Source: Acanthornis magna (taxonomy: Eukaryota > Chordata > Aves > Passeriformes > Acanthizidae). Taken from it: 64,000 nt of DNA. Where the stretch lies: contig JAWUZG010000331.1 in NCBI GenBank assembly GCA_036785705.1, positions 186,001 to 250,000 on the forward strand, written 5' to 3'. Positions 21,425-30,570 of the stretch are shown here, one piece after another. The notes beneath the pieces are model-generated. The model saw only the letters and a program-made list of their open reading frames with translations. It was not told the origin of the DNA and made no database searches. The position numbers were made by a program, and so were the translations under genes. How positions within the stretch are numbered: the first letter of the stretch is position 1; each line of letters opens with the position of its first letter.

Positions 21425-23011
21425 CTAGCCTTGGTGGGTATGCATGCTAGGGGTTCCTTCAAGGGGATTGGACCTGTCAACTGGAGCTACTTCCCGTCTG
21501 GTGGAGTTTCCTCTCTGAGTCTTGCCCTCCTTCAGTTCACGCACCCGTCGCGCCAGAGCGGCAGTGGGTTGGTTGTCCCACCTCCACATGTCTTCTCCAC
21601 TTTCATACAGGAAATACCACAGCTCACGTCGAGGGATGTACCTGCTCCTCATAGCTGGAGGACGTCTGCGTTCGGTAACAGAATCTTTGATCTTTACTGC
21701 CGAGATTTGGAGAAGGCCCTCTTTAATCTCCTTACTGAGTTTATTGTGATTCTCCTCCATCTTATCTTCAATTTTCTGCAGACGTGTCTCCACAGCTGAG
21801 ATTCTTGCATTCATTGGGCCATGCACAGTATCTGTATACGCTCGGAGCTTCCTTGCCATATCAAGCACGGTCTCATGCCCGTCATCTCGCTTCATCATTG
21901 CTAAAGCAGAAGCGTATTCTTTGGGCCCAAGTCGTACGAGTTTTCGCCACATCACAGGCGTACATTCAACCGCATCCGGATCCATAAGCGGGGCTGGGTT
22001 TGCTATGTCCTCTGAGAAGACAATATCTACCACCCCCATTTCTCTCAGGCGTTGAATCCCTTGTTCTATGGTCTTCCACGGGGTTTGTTGCTGATAGAGA
22101 TCCTCGGGGCACAGGTATCTCTCCCTCACACCTCTGATAACTCGTCTCCAGAGGCTGCAAGGGTCAGCCCCATTCCGTGCCGCTCGGTTGATATCTGCGT
22201 CACGTGATAGGGTCCCCAAATGCCTCGCCTCGGTGCCGTCTAGAAGTGTAACATCGCCTGCAGCATCCCAAAGACGGATTAACCAACTAATTACAGATTC
22301 ATTTTCTCGTTGAATGTAATCTTTTCTTAGGCCACGAAGGTCCTTCACGGACATGGACTCGACAATGACTTCTGACTCAGTTGTTGGCTTTGAGGATCCC
22401 TCACCCCCATTATCATCTGCTGGGCGATCGGTTTTGACTTGGTGTTTCCTGCTTCTCGTGACAGGAGCAGCTGCCATTGGCTTAGGCTCCCTGTCTGGAT
22501 CAGGTGTCTGCTCCTGCTCAGGCCCTCTGGACATCTCAGTCCTTATTCTGGACAAGCTGAATACTACATAGCTGAAACCTACCAGGACGAGCACCATGAA
22601 TACCAGGACAGTGGTCTCTTTAACATCCAGGGGAAACTGAACATTCTCAAAAGGTGACATACCAGATTTAGAGGGGAAGAAATAGGTGAAGAACAAGGAA
22701 GCTTCATCCTGTGCTTCTCCTCTAGCAGGTCGTGTAATGTTACCAACAAAATCCCAGAACAAGCTACTATAGCTAGGAGAGGAAAGTAACAGAGCATATG
22801 CCTCCTTAGCAGTTTCCAATACCGCCGTCATCTTTCTATAGATCCCATATACCCCGCACATTACCATAAAAAAACGGAGTCGTGCCCCTGATCTATGAAA
22901 ATTATATATCAGAGACACAATTACCCCTATCTGTGGGTAGGGTAACAGGCCTGCATGCCAGACAGACAGTAACACATCGAAAAACAGCCCATCAAACAAC
23001 ATAGTGAACAC
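21425..23011 (-). CDS. gag: Retroviral gag open frame with hydrophobic N-terminal segments
   Basis: 528 codons ending in UAG; the first ATG is about three codons in (near 23,002). The N-terminal part has several hydrophobic segments (roughly residues 1-24, 28-60 and a strong one near 130-155, TTVLVFMVLVLVGFSYVVF), then a basic/Pro-rich linker, a capsid-like helical region (SVKDLRGLRKDYIQ onward, about 235-390) and a coiled coil near 400-440. No CCHC zinc knuckle is present, which is unusual for orthoretroviral Gag but known in spuma-like groups. Structural protein that would assemble particles. It is in the same frame as pol, separated by a single amber codon. Confidence 0.8.
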   Translation of the reverse strand: MFTMLFDGLFFDVLLSVWHAGLLPYPQIGVIVSLIYNFHRSGARLRFFMVMCGVYGIYRKMTAVLETAKEAYALLLSSPSYSSLFWDFVGNITRPARGEAQDEASLFFTYFFPSKSGMSPFENVQFPLDVKETTVLVFMVLVLVGFSYVVFSLSRIRTEMSRGPEQEQTPDPDREPKPMAAAPVTRSRKHQVKTDRPADDNGGEGSSKPTTESEVIVESMSVKDLRGLRKDYIQRENESVISWLIRLWDAAGDVTLLDGTEARHLGTLSRDADINRAARNGADPCSLWRRVIRGVRERYLCPEDLYQQQTPWKTIEQGIQRLREMGVVDIVFSEDIANPAPLMDPDAVECTPVMWRKLVRLGPKEYASALAMMKRDDGHETVLDMARKLRAYTDTVHGPMNARISAVETRLQKIEDKMEENHNKLSKEIKEGLLQISAVKIKDSVTERRRPPAMRSRYIPRRELWYFLYESGEDMWRWDNQPTAALARRVRELKEGKTQRGNSTRREVAPVDRSNPLEGTPSMHTHQG

Positions 23012-23115
23012 TGTTTGGTGTAATCTAATACAAAGTGATTAAAACCAGAATATAATTACTAGGTTTTTCCACTTTCTCTGCCCCACAAAAGGTGGGCACC
23101 AAATTTTGTCAAGCC

Positions 23116-23133
23116 CCTTTAAGTTGGGCGCCA
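23116..23133 (-). promoter_or_regulatory. Retroviral primer-binding site, lysine-tRNA-like
   Basis: On the minus strand the sequence after the 5' LTR reads TGGCGCCCAACTTAAAGG. The first eleven bases match the 3' end complement of tRNA-Lys-type primers; the later bases diverge. A second similar word (TTTGGTGCCCA) follows within 30 bases. Confidence 0.65.
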
Positions 23134-23138
23134 AATTT

Positions 23139-23799
23139 TGTCTCGGATTAGAGAAAATTTTCCTAGGTGGAAAGTGTTCTGAATAAAACACCTCCCCACA
23201 GCAAAACTTCCAGCACCCCTCCCCCCACAGCAAACAGAATATCTCAGCTGAAAGTGGGATAAGAACTGTTTAATTAACACACCACACAGTGGAAGGGGAA
23301 AGGGAAAAAGGGGTCATTAAACCTGAATAAACAGCTGATGAACTTTAGTGTCCTTTTCCTCAGGCGTAGCTTCCCCTTTCCGGGGTCCCCAAGGGGCCCG
23401 GTGGAGTCCCTCCAGTGGCTCCCTGGACGATTCTCGTCCGCTGTCCTCCGGGGCTCCTCAGGTTCTCAGATGAGAAAGCAAGTCGGGGAAAAAGGTCCAG
23501 AAAGCAACGAAAAACAATCCCAGGAAAAAACAAAAAAAAAACCCCCAAGCAGCAGCCACACCGGTGGCAGCAGCAACCAGCAGCAGCAGCTGACCCAAGG
23601 GAAAAAAAAAAACAAAAAAAACAGTGTCCCTTCCTTCTCACTCCCCCGTAGAACAGTCCAGGGAAAAAGTTTTCAAAACATCCCGCGCTGGCAGAGCTTC
23701 TCTTGGCTGCAGGACACAGTTAAAGCTACAGAACCATATTTCTGGTCAAACATACAAACGATAGGGAATACAAAATATAATTTACGCCACCCCAGGACA
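23139..23799 (-). repeat. 5' LTR of the retrovirus (661 bp)
   Basis: Same sequence as 17,377-18,038 apart from one fewer A in a poly(A) run. Five bases separate it from the primer-binding site. Confidence 0.93.
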
Positions 23800-23890
23800 G
23801 GGACTGATTGATGGCAGGCTGGACAGGAGCCAGCACTGTGCCCTCGTGGCCAAGAAGGCCAATGGCACCTGGCCTGGATCAGGAATGGTG
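23800..23890. repeat. 91 bp target duplication, right flank of the retrovirus
   Basis: Second copy of 17,286-17,376, abutting the LTR end ...CAGGACA at 23,799. Ordinary retroviral integration duplicates only 4-6 bp. Confidence 0.9.
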
Positions 23891-24475
23891 TGGCCAGCAG
23901 GAGCAGGGCAGTGATTCTTCCCCTGCACTGGGCACTGGTGAGGCTACACCTCAAGTGCTGTGTCCAGTTCTGGGCCCCCCAATTTAGGAAGGATGTTGAG
24001 ATGCTGGGGCATGTCCAGAGGAGGGCAACAAGGCTGGGGAAGGGCCTGTAGCACAATTCCTATGAAAAGCATCTGAGGGAGCTGGGGTTGTTTAGCCTGG
24101 GGAAAAGGAGGGTCAGGGGAGACCTTATCACTCTCTAGGACCACCTGAAAGGAGCTTGCAGACACTTGGGAGTCGCTCTCTTCTCCCAGGCCATCACTGA
24201 CAGAATGAGAGGACACAGTCTAAGCTGCGCCAGGGGAAGTTTAGGTTAGACATCAGGACAGAATTCTTCACCGAAAGAGTGATTGGGCACTGGAATTGTC
24301 TGCTCAGGGAAGTGGTGGAGTCACCGTCCCTGGAGGTGTTTAAAAAAAGACTGGATGTGGCACTGAGTGCCATGGTTTAGTTGATGAGGAGGTGGCAGGG
24401 CATGGGTTGGACTTGATGATCTCAGAGGTCTTTTCCAGCTTAGTTCATTCTGTGATTCTGTGATTCTGTGATTCT
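23891..24475 (+). mobile_element. CR1 LINE, second part with 3' end
   Basis: Continuation of the CR1 beyond the retrovirus: 3' untranslated region (GAATTCTTCACCGAAAGAGT, CAGGGAAGTGGTGGAGTC) and the diagnostic 8 bp terminal repeat ATTCTGTG, about three and a half copies, ending near 24,475. The right arm has about one more repeat unit. Confidence 0.92.
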
Positions 24476-24535
24476 AACTGGGATTCCCCAGCTGGATCCT
24501 GTTATCCTGGCTGGGGATTCCCCAGGAACGCTCCC

Positions 24536-24542
24536 ATAAAAG
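24536..24542 (+). promoter_or_regulatory. TATA-like box upstream of the ZP3-like gene (left)
   Basis: ATAAAAG lies about 23 bp before an ATG at 24,565 and between the CR1 3' end and the first ZP3-like exon. The copy in the right arm is at 51,254-51,260 (minus strand). The CR1 ends only 60 bp upstream, so any promoter is short or includes CR1 sequence. Confidence 0.5.
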
Positions 24543-26124
24543 ACTCCCGAGTCTCCCCTTTTCCATGCACTGCTTTTCCTGGAGCTGGGATGGGGTCTGG
24601 GAGCTGCTTTGTGGTCATGCTTCTCTGCTGAGTGTTGACTGTGGCCTCATCCTCCAATCCCTGGGGTTTTCCCCAGCAGAATCCCGGGATGTGGCAGGTG
24701 CGGGGAGACTCCTCCCGGAGCCGTGTCCCCACCGCAGCGCAGCCCTGGGTGCAGGTGGATCTGTCACAGCTGCGGGTGCTGTCCCCGTGCCCCATGGTGG
24801 CCGTGCGGTGCCAGGAGGGGCAGCTGGCGGTCACCATGCGCAGGGACCTCTTTGGCAGTGGGCACACGGTGTGGGCAGTGGAGCTGAGCCTGGGCACAGC
24901 CTCGTGCCTGCCTTTGGCCCCGAACCCCGCCTGGGCCTTTGTCACCTTCGTGGCCACGCTGCATGAGTGTGGCAGCGCCCTGCAGGTGAGGAGCACCTGG
25001 GCCACCGTGGCCAGGGTTTGGTGGCCCTCGGGGTGAGGGTTTTGGTCCCCCTGTCAGAGGGAGCGGAAATGGGTTTGCCCCCAAGATTGACCTGGTGAAG
25101 GTCCTGGCAGGTTTGGGGTGAGGAGTGGTGGGTTCAGGGGTAGATTTTAGGATATGGATACCCCGTCCAGCCTGGGATGAGGGGCAGACTCGGCAGTGGA
25201 TTTTGGGATTGGATGCAGGGATTGATGGGAGAACAGGTCCTGGGGTGCTGTGCCCACATCCTGGAGGCTCCCGGACCCCCCTCAAGCTGGCACCTTGTTG
25301 GGATGCCACTAAAAGCTCTGTGGTGTCCTATAGCATTGGGAAGGTGGCCTTGGTGGCCTCTATGTCCTGGCATGGTCCCTGCTGCTGCTGCTGAGTACAT
25401 TTTCCTGATTTTTGCCCTGTCTCAAATCCTTCCTGCAGGTGACCCCAGACTCGCTGATCTACAGAACCACCCTGTCCTACAAACCCACCCCTTCCAGCAA
25501 CCCCCTGATCGTGAGGGGCAGCCTGGCCGAGGTCCCCATCGAGTGTCACTACCCCAGGTGAGCTGCTGGCGCTGTCCCCCTGCTGCCCTGGTGCCGAGGG
25601 GACGGTGCCATCCCTGGGAATTCCCATTGCTTCCCTTTAGGTAGAGCAACGTGAGCAGCGACGCCGTGTGCCCCACATGGGCCCCGTTCCACTCCATGTT
25701 GGCGGCACAGGAGCGGCTCCGGTTCTCCCTGCGCCTCATGGACGGTGGGTGTAGCCCCAGGGGCCTCGTGTCCCCACTCCTGGTGGCTCCTGGTGCCATC
25801 CTGGAAGCCCAAACGGAGCCCGAATCCACCCCACAGGGGTTGCCACACATTTAAGAGGTGCCCCATTTCCAGCAAGTGCCCAGAGTGACCCCATCCCCTG
25901 GGATCCGCATTCCAGACACCTGGAGCAGGGAGAGGCTCTCCAACACCTTCCGGCTCGGGGACAGCCTCCCCTTCCAGGCTGATGTCACCTCGGAGGGCCA
26001 CGTGCCCCTGCGGCTCTTCGTGGATCAGTGCGTGGCCACCCCGAGCCCCGACAGGAACTCGTCCCCCGCTATGCCTTCATCGACCTCGGTGGGTAAGGCC
26101 AGGCTTGGGGCTGGCAGGACAGTC

Positions 26125-26370
26125 CCGAAGGGTTCCTGTGGCTGATCCCGAAGGATTAATTCCTGTGGCAAATCCCAAAGGATTCCTGTTGCCAGTCCCA
26201 AAGGATTCCTGCAATCCCATAGGATTAATTCCTGTGGCCAATTGCAAAGGATTCATTCTTCTGGCAAATCCCGAAGGATTCCTTCAATCCCAAAGGATTA
26301 ATTCCCCTGGCCTATCCCAAAGGGTTCCTGCAATCCCGAAGGATTAATTCCCGTGGCAAATCCCACCTCC
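26125..26370. repeat. Intronic ~24 bp minisatellite in ZP3-like gene (left)
   Basis: About ten imperfect units of AAATCCCAAAGGATTCCTG type, alternating with AGGATTAATTCC variants, filling the intron after the 26,092 donor. The right copy is at 49,435-49,670. Confidence 0.85.
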
Positions 26371-26519
26371 CCGGCCCTTCTCCAGGTGCCTGGTGGATGG
26401 CAGGGCAGAGGACAGCGGCTCAGCCTTCGTGGCCCTGCGGCCCTGGCCGGAGTTGCTGGGGCTCCAGGTGGGTGCCTTCAAATTTGCGGCAGACGCCAGG
26501 AATGTGGTGAGCTCTTGTT

Positions 26520-26598
26520 CCACACCCCCCTCCCCCTCCCCCTCCTCCCCCTCCCCCTCCTCCTCCTACCCCCCCCCCCCCACCCCCCGCCACCCCGG
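26520..26598. repeat. C-rich low-complexity tract replacing intron 5 (left ZP3-like copy)
   Basis: Runs of CCCCTC and a long poly(C) fill the intron between 26,506 and 26,602. The right copy has a normal non-repetitive intron of similar length (49,183-49,289). Either a repeat expansion or a sequencing/assembly artefact. Confidence 0.7.
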
Positions 26599-27904
26599 CA
26601 GCTCTCCATCAGCTGCCACCTGCGGTGTCCCCGGCGGCCGCAGCCCCGAATCCCGGGAATAAAGCCTGTTCCTTGGGCAGCGCCAGCGGCCTGGGAGTGT
26701 CCCTGTGCCGGGGAGGGGCCCCGCCCGCGGCAGGGCGGTCACAGGTGACTCTGTTGCAGGTGGGCCCCTCGGGAGGGCACCGGGGACATGTGCAGCTGCT
26801 GTGACAGCGGCAGCTGTCCCTCTCCCGGAGGAGATTCCCGGGAAGCCGCGCTCCAGCCGCAGGGCCGGGCAGGTGTGTCAGGAGGGAGGGCCCCGCCGAG
26901 CCAGGTGTGTCCCCGAGGTGTCCCCAGGGGTGGCACCCTCGGGCTGGGGGGCCAAGGGATGGGGATGGCTTTGGGGGAAGGACGATCCCAGCTCCTCCTT
27001 GGTGTCCGGAGGGAAGAGCTTTGGAAAGAGGGGGATTTTGGTGGGATAGTGGGAAAAAATTCCGTGTGGGTGGGGAGGTCCTGGCACTGCTGTCCCTCCC
27101 TGGAAGTGTCCTGGGCCAGGCTGGAGCCACCTGGGACAGTGGGAGGTGTCCCTGCCTGTGGCACAGGATGGGCTTTGAGGGCCCTTCCATCCCAGACCAT
27201 TCCGTGATCTTGTTCCAAGTGACTGTGGCCTTGCATTTAACATCCCAGGAATTCTGTTCTTCTGTGTGTAATTCCCCAAACCAGGCCCGAGTGGGAATTC
27301 CCTCTCCTGGGAACTCACTCCCATCTTTCTCCAGGTGGGTGTTCAGGACCGACTGAGGCCGACATCTTCGCAGGACTCCTGTTCATCCTGGAGCCAGCTC
27401 ATGGATTACAGAACCTCTCTGGAAGTCCAGGATCAGCTGGGAACACCCCCCAGGGCAGGGGCTTTTGTGGTTTTGTCTTTGGTTTTGGTTTTTTGGGGTC
27501 TTTTTGGTGGGAGTTTTTTTGTTTTGGTTTTTTTCCTTGGATAGGTTTTCTTGTTTGTTTGTGGGGTTTTATTGTGGTGTTGTATCCCCAGGCTTCACCT
27601 GGGGGTTGATCCCACCTTGAAATCCCTGTGATTTCCCTACAGGACTTTTTGGAACAACCCCCCAGAGCCTTTCCGGGGGCTCCTTCCCAAAGATCCCTAA
27701 GGATTGGATGGAAGGTGGGAAGCCAATCGGGGAGTGCTGAGCGGGTTCTGTCCCTTCCAGGTGCCATTGGCAGAATTCCTGGGGGGATCCAGAGACTCCT
27801 GCTGGTGGTGACCACTCTGCTGAGCCTGACAGTGCTGGGAATGCTCCTGGGAATGTGCCGGGAAAGGCTCTGCCCTCCAGGAATGTCCCCGTGCTCCCGA
27901 TACC

Positions 27905-27910
27905 AATAAA
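27905..27910 (+). terminator. Poly(A) signal of the left ZP3-like gene
   Basis: AATAAA overlapping the TAA stop codon (27,907-27,909). The same overlap is seen on the minus strand in the right copy (47,870-47,875), leaving almost no 3' untranslated region. Confidence 0.75.
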
Positions 27911-27934
27911 GAGCAGTATTGCTGTCATCTTCCG

Positions 27935-29240
27935 GGGTCCTCTGTGGGATGGGGAGGGGACACAGGCAGCCTTGGGATGGGAATCCATCCTCTGGGAAAG
28001 GGCTGGGATCGGGGATGTGGAGCTGCGGCCGCCTGGAAGCAATTCCCAAAGCCCCCAGCCCTTGGATTTGGGAGGCGCAGGTGGATTCTCCAGAGGTGAT
28101 ATCCTTGGGAAGGGATCCTAAACAAGGGGTGGCTCCAGTTTTAGGGAATTAGGGGTGTTTTGGGGTTCTAAATGGTTTCCTGATTCCAGAATTCCCAGTT
28201 TCCCTTCCTTATCCAGCAGGACGCAGGAATGAGGCTCCACCGTCCCTTGGAGTACAAGAGGGCTGTTGGAATTGTGGGATTTTGGTTGGGTTTAGGGCTG
28301 AGTTTGGCTTCTCTGCAGGGAAAAACTGGGAACAACCTTGGTGTTGGGGATGGGAAGGAGCCAGAGGTGCTTGTGTTTGGCAGGGGCTGAGTGGGAATGA
28401 ATTCCATTATTTCTATGGAATGCAGGAGCTCCGGGATGAGCACGGCAATGGGATCGGATTCCTTGAGGCTGCTGCAGCCTTCCAGAGAGGATCCCTAGCC
28501 ACAGGATCCCATTCCAGGGCTGAATCCCCTCTGTCCCTGAGCTCTGAGTGACCTTTTCTGCATCCCAGAAGAATCAAGTGGGAAAATTGGGCAGTTGGGT
28601 TTTTTTTGAGAAATGGAATTGTCCAAGCATGTTTTAGGCCATGAGCTCCTTCCTCAGCAGTGTCCAGCTCTGCTCCAAGCTCTGTCCCATCCCAGCCAAT
28701 GGCACAGGGCAGGGCAGGGTCTTCTTCTCATGCCATGGCCAAGGGGAACCCTAAGTCCTGGGATCTCCATCCCATTTTCATCCCATCCCTTCACAGCCTC
28801 TCACCGCCCCGTCCCCTCAGGGTCTCCCCCAGCCTGGCCAACCTGCCCGGTAGCGGCACAGCCCTGCTGGAGCTCCAGAGGAGCTGCACCAAGAGGCACC
28901 TCGGAGCCCTCGGCAATCCAGCCGGCAACACACGGGCAGGACACAGATGGCACTTCCCTGCTGCCACAGGGCTTGTGGCCATCTCCAGGCACCAGTCTCG
29001 CAGGGATGCCCCAGCTCCAGCCTCTGCCCACTCGCTCTGGCAGAAGCGTTAAGGCTGCAGCAGAACCACCAAAGGCCAAGGTGCTTCTGGCCACTTTCCT
29101 TCCACACTGCACGCCCGGGCAACCTGCTGAGCACAAGCACCCTTTTCCCCCCTCTTCCCCTATGCCCTGCAGACACTGGGCACCGAAACAAAAATCCTGA
29201 GAGTCTGTGTATTAGAACAGACTCAGTATTTACATACTGA
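27935..29240. other. Tail of block D, no recognised gene, present in three copies
   Basis: Sequence after the ZP3-like gene, inverted at about 46,540-47,845. The part from 28,430 recurs in direct orientation at 63,412-64,000. Small frames on both strands are conserved only as part of the duplication. Sequence near 29,216-29,320 matches 46,455-46,580, next to the MROH gene. Confidence 0.5.
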
Positions 29241-29452
29241 AAAAAAAGAAAATGCTTAAAGAAAAGAGGAGTTCCCACAGGCTCAGGTGGCCCCAGCAGA
29301 CAAAACAGACTGATCAGCTCTCTTCCTCCCATGGCCCCAAGCCCAGCTTGGAGCTAAACAAAGGGCGCTGGCTCAGGGTCATCCCCTGGTGGGGGTTGCG
29401 CACCCCCTCTGCCCCCTCCCCAGATTCCCTCCCGGGGGCAGCAGGAGCTGGG

Positions 29453-29625
29453 TCAGGAGCCCTGTGTGGAGGGAAAAGGGGGTGACAGTGGCATGGGGCA
29501 GAGACACACAACCCCTGGGGAGCCCCCCATCACCTTCTCCCACAGCACCAGGAGGATGAACCCCAACATGAAGCCCCCAAACCATGGCAGCATGTTGCGG
29601 GCAGGGTCTGAGGGCAGCTTTGGGG
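29453..29625 (-). pseudogene. MHC class II-like membrane and tail exons, block A'
   Basis: The minus-strand exon 29,534-29,625 (92 bp) follows a CTCCCCACAG acceptor and encodes PSDPARNMLPWFGGFMLGF, then ILLVLWEK, ending in a GTGATG donor. The next acceptor leads to a tail exon whose frame ends in TGA at 29,453-29,455. The layout (short connecting peptide, one helix, tiny tail) fits an MHC class II beta 3' end. It is on the same strand as the A' signal exon (33,290-33,360), but the beta-1 and beta-2 exons between them are missing or inverted. Confidence 0.45.
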
Positions 29626-29929
29626 CTGTGGGGAGTCAAAACCACTCTAAAACACCATCCCAGCCCCACACCTAACCCTGGACACCTAAAACCAGCCCAC
29701 AGATCCTGGCCAGGACTCCTTCAACTGCTCCCTGCAATCTAAATGATCACAAGAGTCACCAAAAACTCTTCCCCTTTACCCCAAGACCCACCCAAATTCT
29801 ATCCCAGCCACAGAGCCAGAACTCCCTCACAGACCCCCTCCCAAAAGCCCCCCAAACATATTCATGGGACCACAAATTGCCCCAAGAGCCACAAACACCC
29901 CCACCAGTCATCCCAGGATTTCCCAAACC

Positions 29930-30150
29930 CCCTCCCAGTCCCATGGCACTGAAAAGGAGAGGTTTCTGAACAGGAACATCCACAGCTGGGAGCTGCTTGG
30001 GCACTTCAGCAGCAATTTGGGCATTTTGGGGGACACACCCCAAATGGGGAGACCCAGGCCAGCAAGTGGGACAGACAACCGGAATTCCTGGAGAACAGAT
30101 GGGCTCAGGTGGACTCGTTCTGCCAACAAAACTATGAGATCATGACCTGT
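29930..30150 (+). pseudogene. MHC class II beta-1 domain fragment, block A'
   Basis: Counterpart of 9,945-10,165. It reads HGTEKERFLNRNIHSWELL, then after the same one-base break ends FLENRWAQVDSFCQQNYE. The first half of the exon is absent and no splice acceptor precedes it convincingly. Pseudogene fragment. Confidence 0.7.
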
Positions 30151-30570
30151 GCGCTGGCCTGGGTGGCCCCAGAACACCAGGGGGTTCAGGTATATTAATC
30201 CTCCTGAATATTCCCCTGAATCCCAAATTCACTTACAAATCCCAGCAAAATGGTGCAGCTTTAGATCTCTTTGTTTCATTTCTTTATTTTAACCCCAAGT
30301 TTGGTTGCTTTGACAGGATGAAGAAGGAAATTACTTAGGTTGGAAAAGACCTCCAAGATCATCCAGCATTGCTTGAGGACACCAGAAAAAACAATTGGAT
30401 ACAGCAGGTGAGATTTTTTTAGGGTGTAAATTAATAAATGAGCTCGTCCCAATGAATTTCCAATGTCGATCTGAGTCCTACTGGATGTTCCTGCCTCTGC
30501 ATTTGTCCAGGTGGCTACAGGGAACCAGGAGGACACGGAGACCACCAGCCAGGTGTCCTCCCAATGTTGG

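Larger units (their letters stand above)
17377..23799 (-). mobile_element. Full-length endogenous retrovirus, ERVL-like, without env
   Basis: 6.4 kb element read on the minus strand: 5' LTR 23,139-23,799, primer site, gag 21,425-23,011, in-frame UAG, pol 18,230-21,424, polypurine tract, 3' LTR 17,377-18,038. There is no room for env (about 190 bp between pol and the 3' LTR). Both LTRs agree at nearly every base I compared, the only difference seen being one A in a homopolymer, so insertion is recent. The pol sequence resembles class III (ERVL/spuma-related) elements more than avian alpharetroviruses. It lies inside a CR1 in the left arm only. Confidence 0.93.
24565..27909 (+). pseudogene. ZP3: Zona pellucida sperm-binding protein 3-like gene, left copy
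   Basis: ZP3 is the egg-coat glycoprotein that binds sperm; its ZP module polymerises into the inner layer of the bird egg. Recognisable coding segments: about 24,690-24,985 (VAVRCQEGQ, RRDLFGSG, LHECGSALQ), 25,439-25,557 (LIYRTTLSY, PIECHYPR), 25,641-25,744, 25,916-26,092 (VPLRLFVDQCVATPSPD), 26,386-26,506 (CLVDGR, FKFAADARNV), 26,602-26,744, 26,760-26,872 (GDMCSCCDSGSC), 27,335 onward (EADIFAGLLFILE) and 27,761-27,909 (membrane helix LLLVVTTLLSLTVLGMLLGM). All introns used have GT-AG ends. Lesions against the ZP3 pattern: a TAG at 25,642-25,644, one missing C at 26,063-26,067, and one missing base after CHL near 26,630. The leader ATG at 24,565 is in another frame. The right copy shares these, so either the pair is dead or the assembly has systematic errors. 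Confidence 0.8.
11075..29322. repeat. Block B-D, left copy (interrupted by an endogenous retrovirus)
   Basis: This block matches the reverse complement of about 46,455-57,960 once the retrovirus and one copy of its 91 bp flank are removed. It contains a minisatellite, unrecognised repeat-rich sequence, a CR1 LINE, a ZP3-like gene and a tail near 27,930-29,322 that also recurs at 63,412-64,000. The last ~80 bases match sequence just downstream of the last visible MROH exon in the other copy, which suggests the two were once neighbours in a tandem array. Confidence 0.92.

Noticed and set aside
25982..26347. Repetitive 121-residue frame with GLIPVAN/GFLLPV-type repeats
   Set aside because: It reads the 24 bp intronic minisatellite of the ZP3-like gene from the wrong frame; splice sites mark it as intron.
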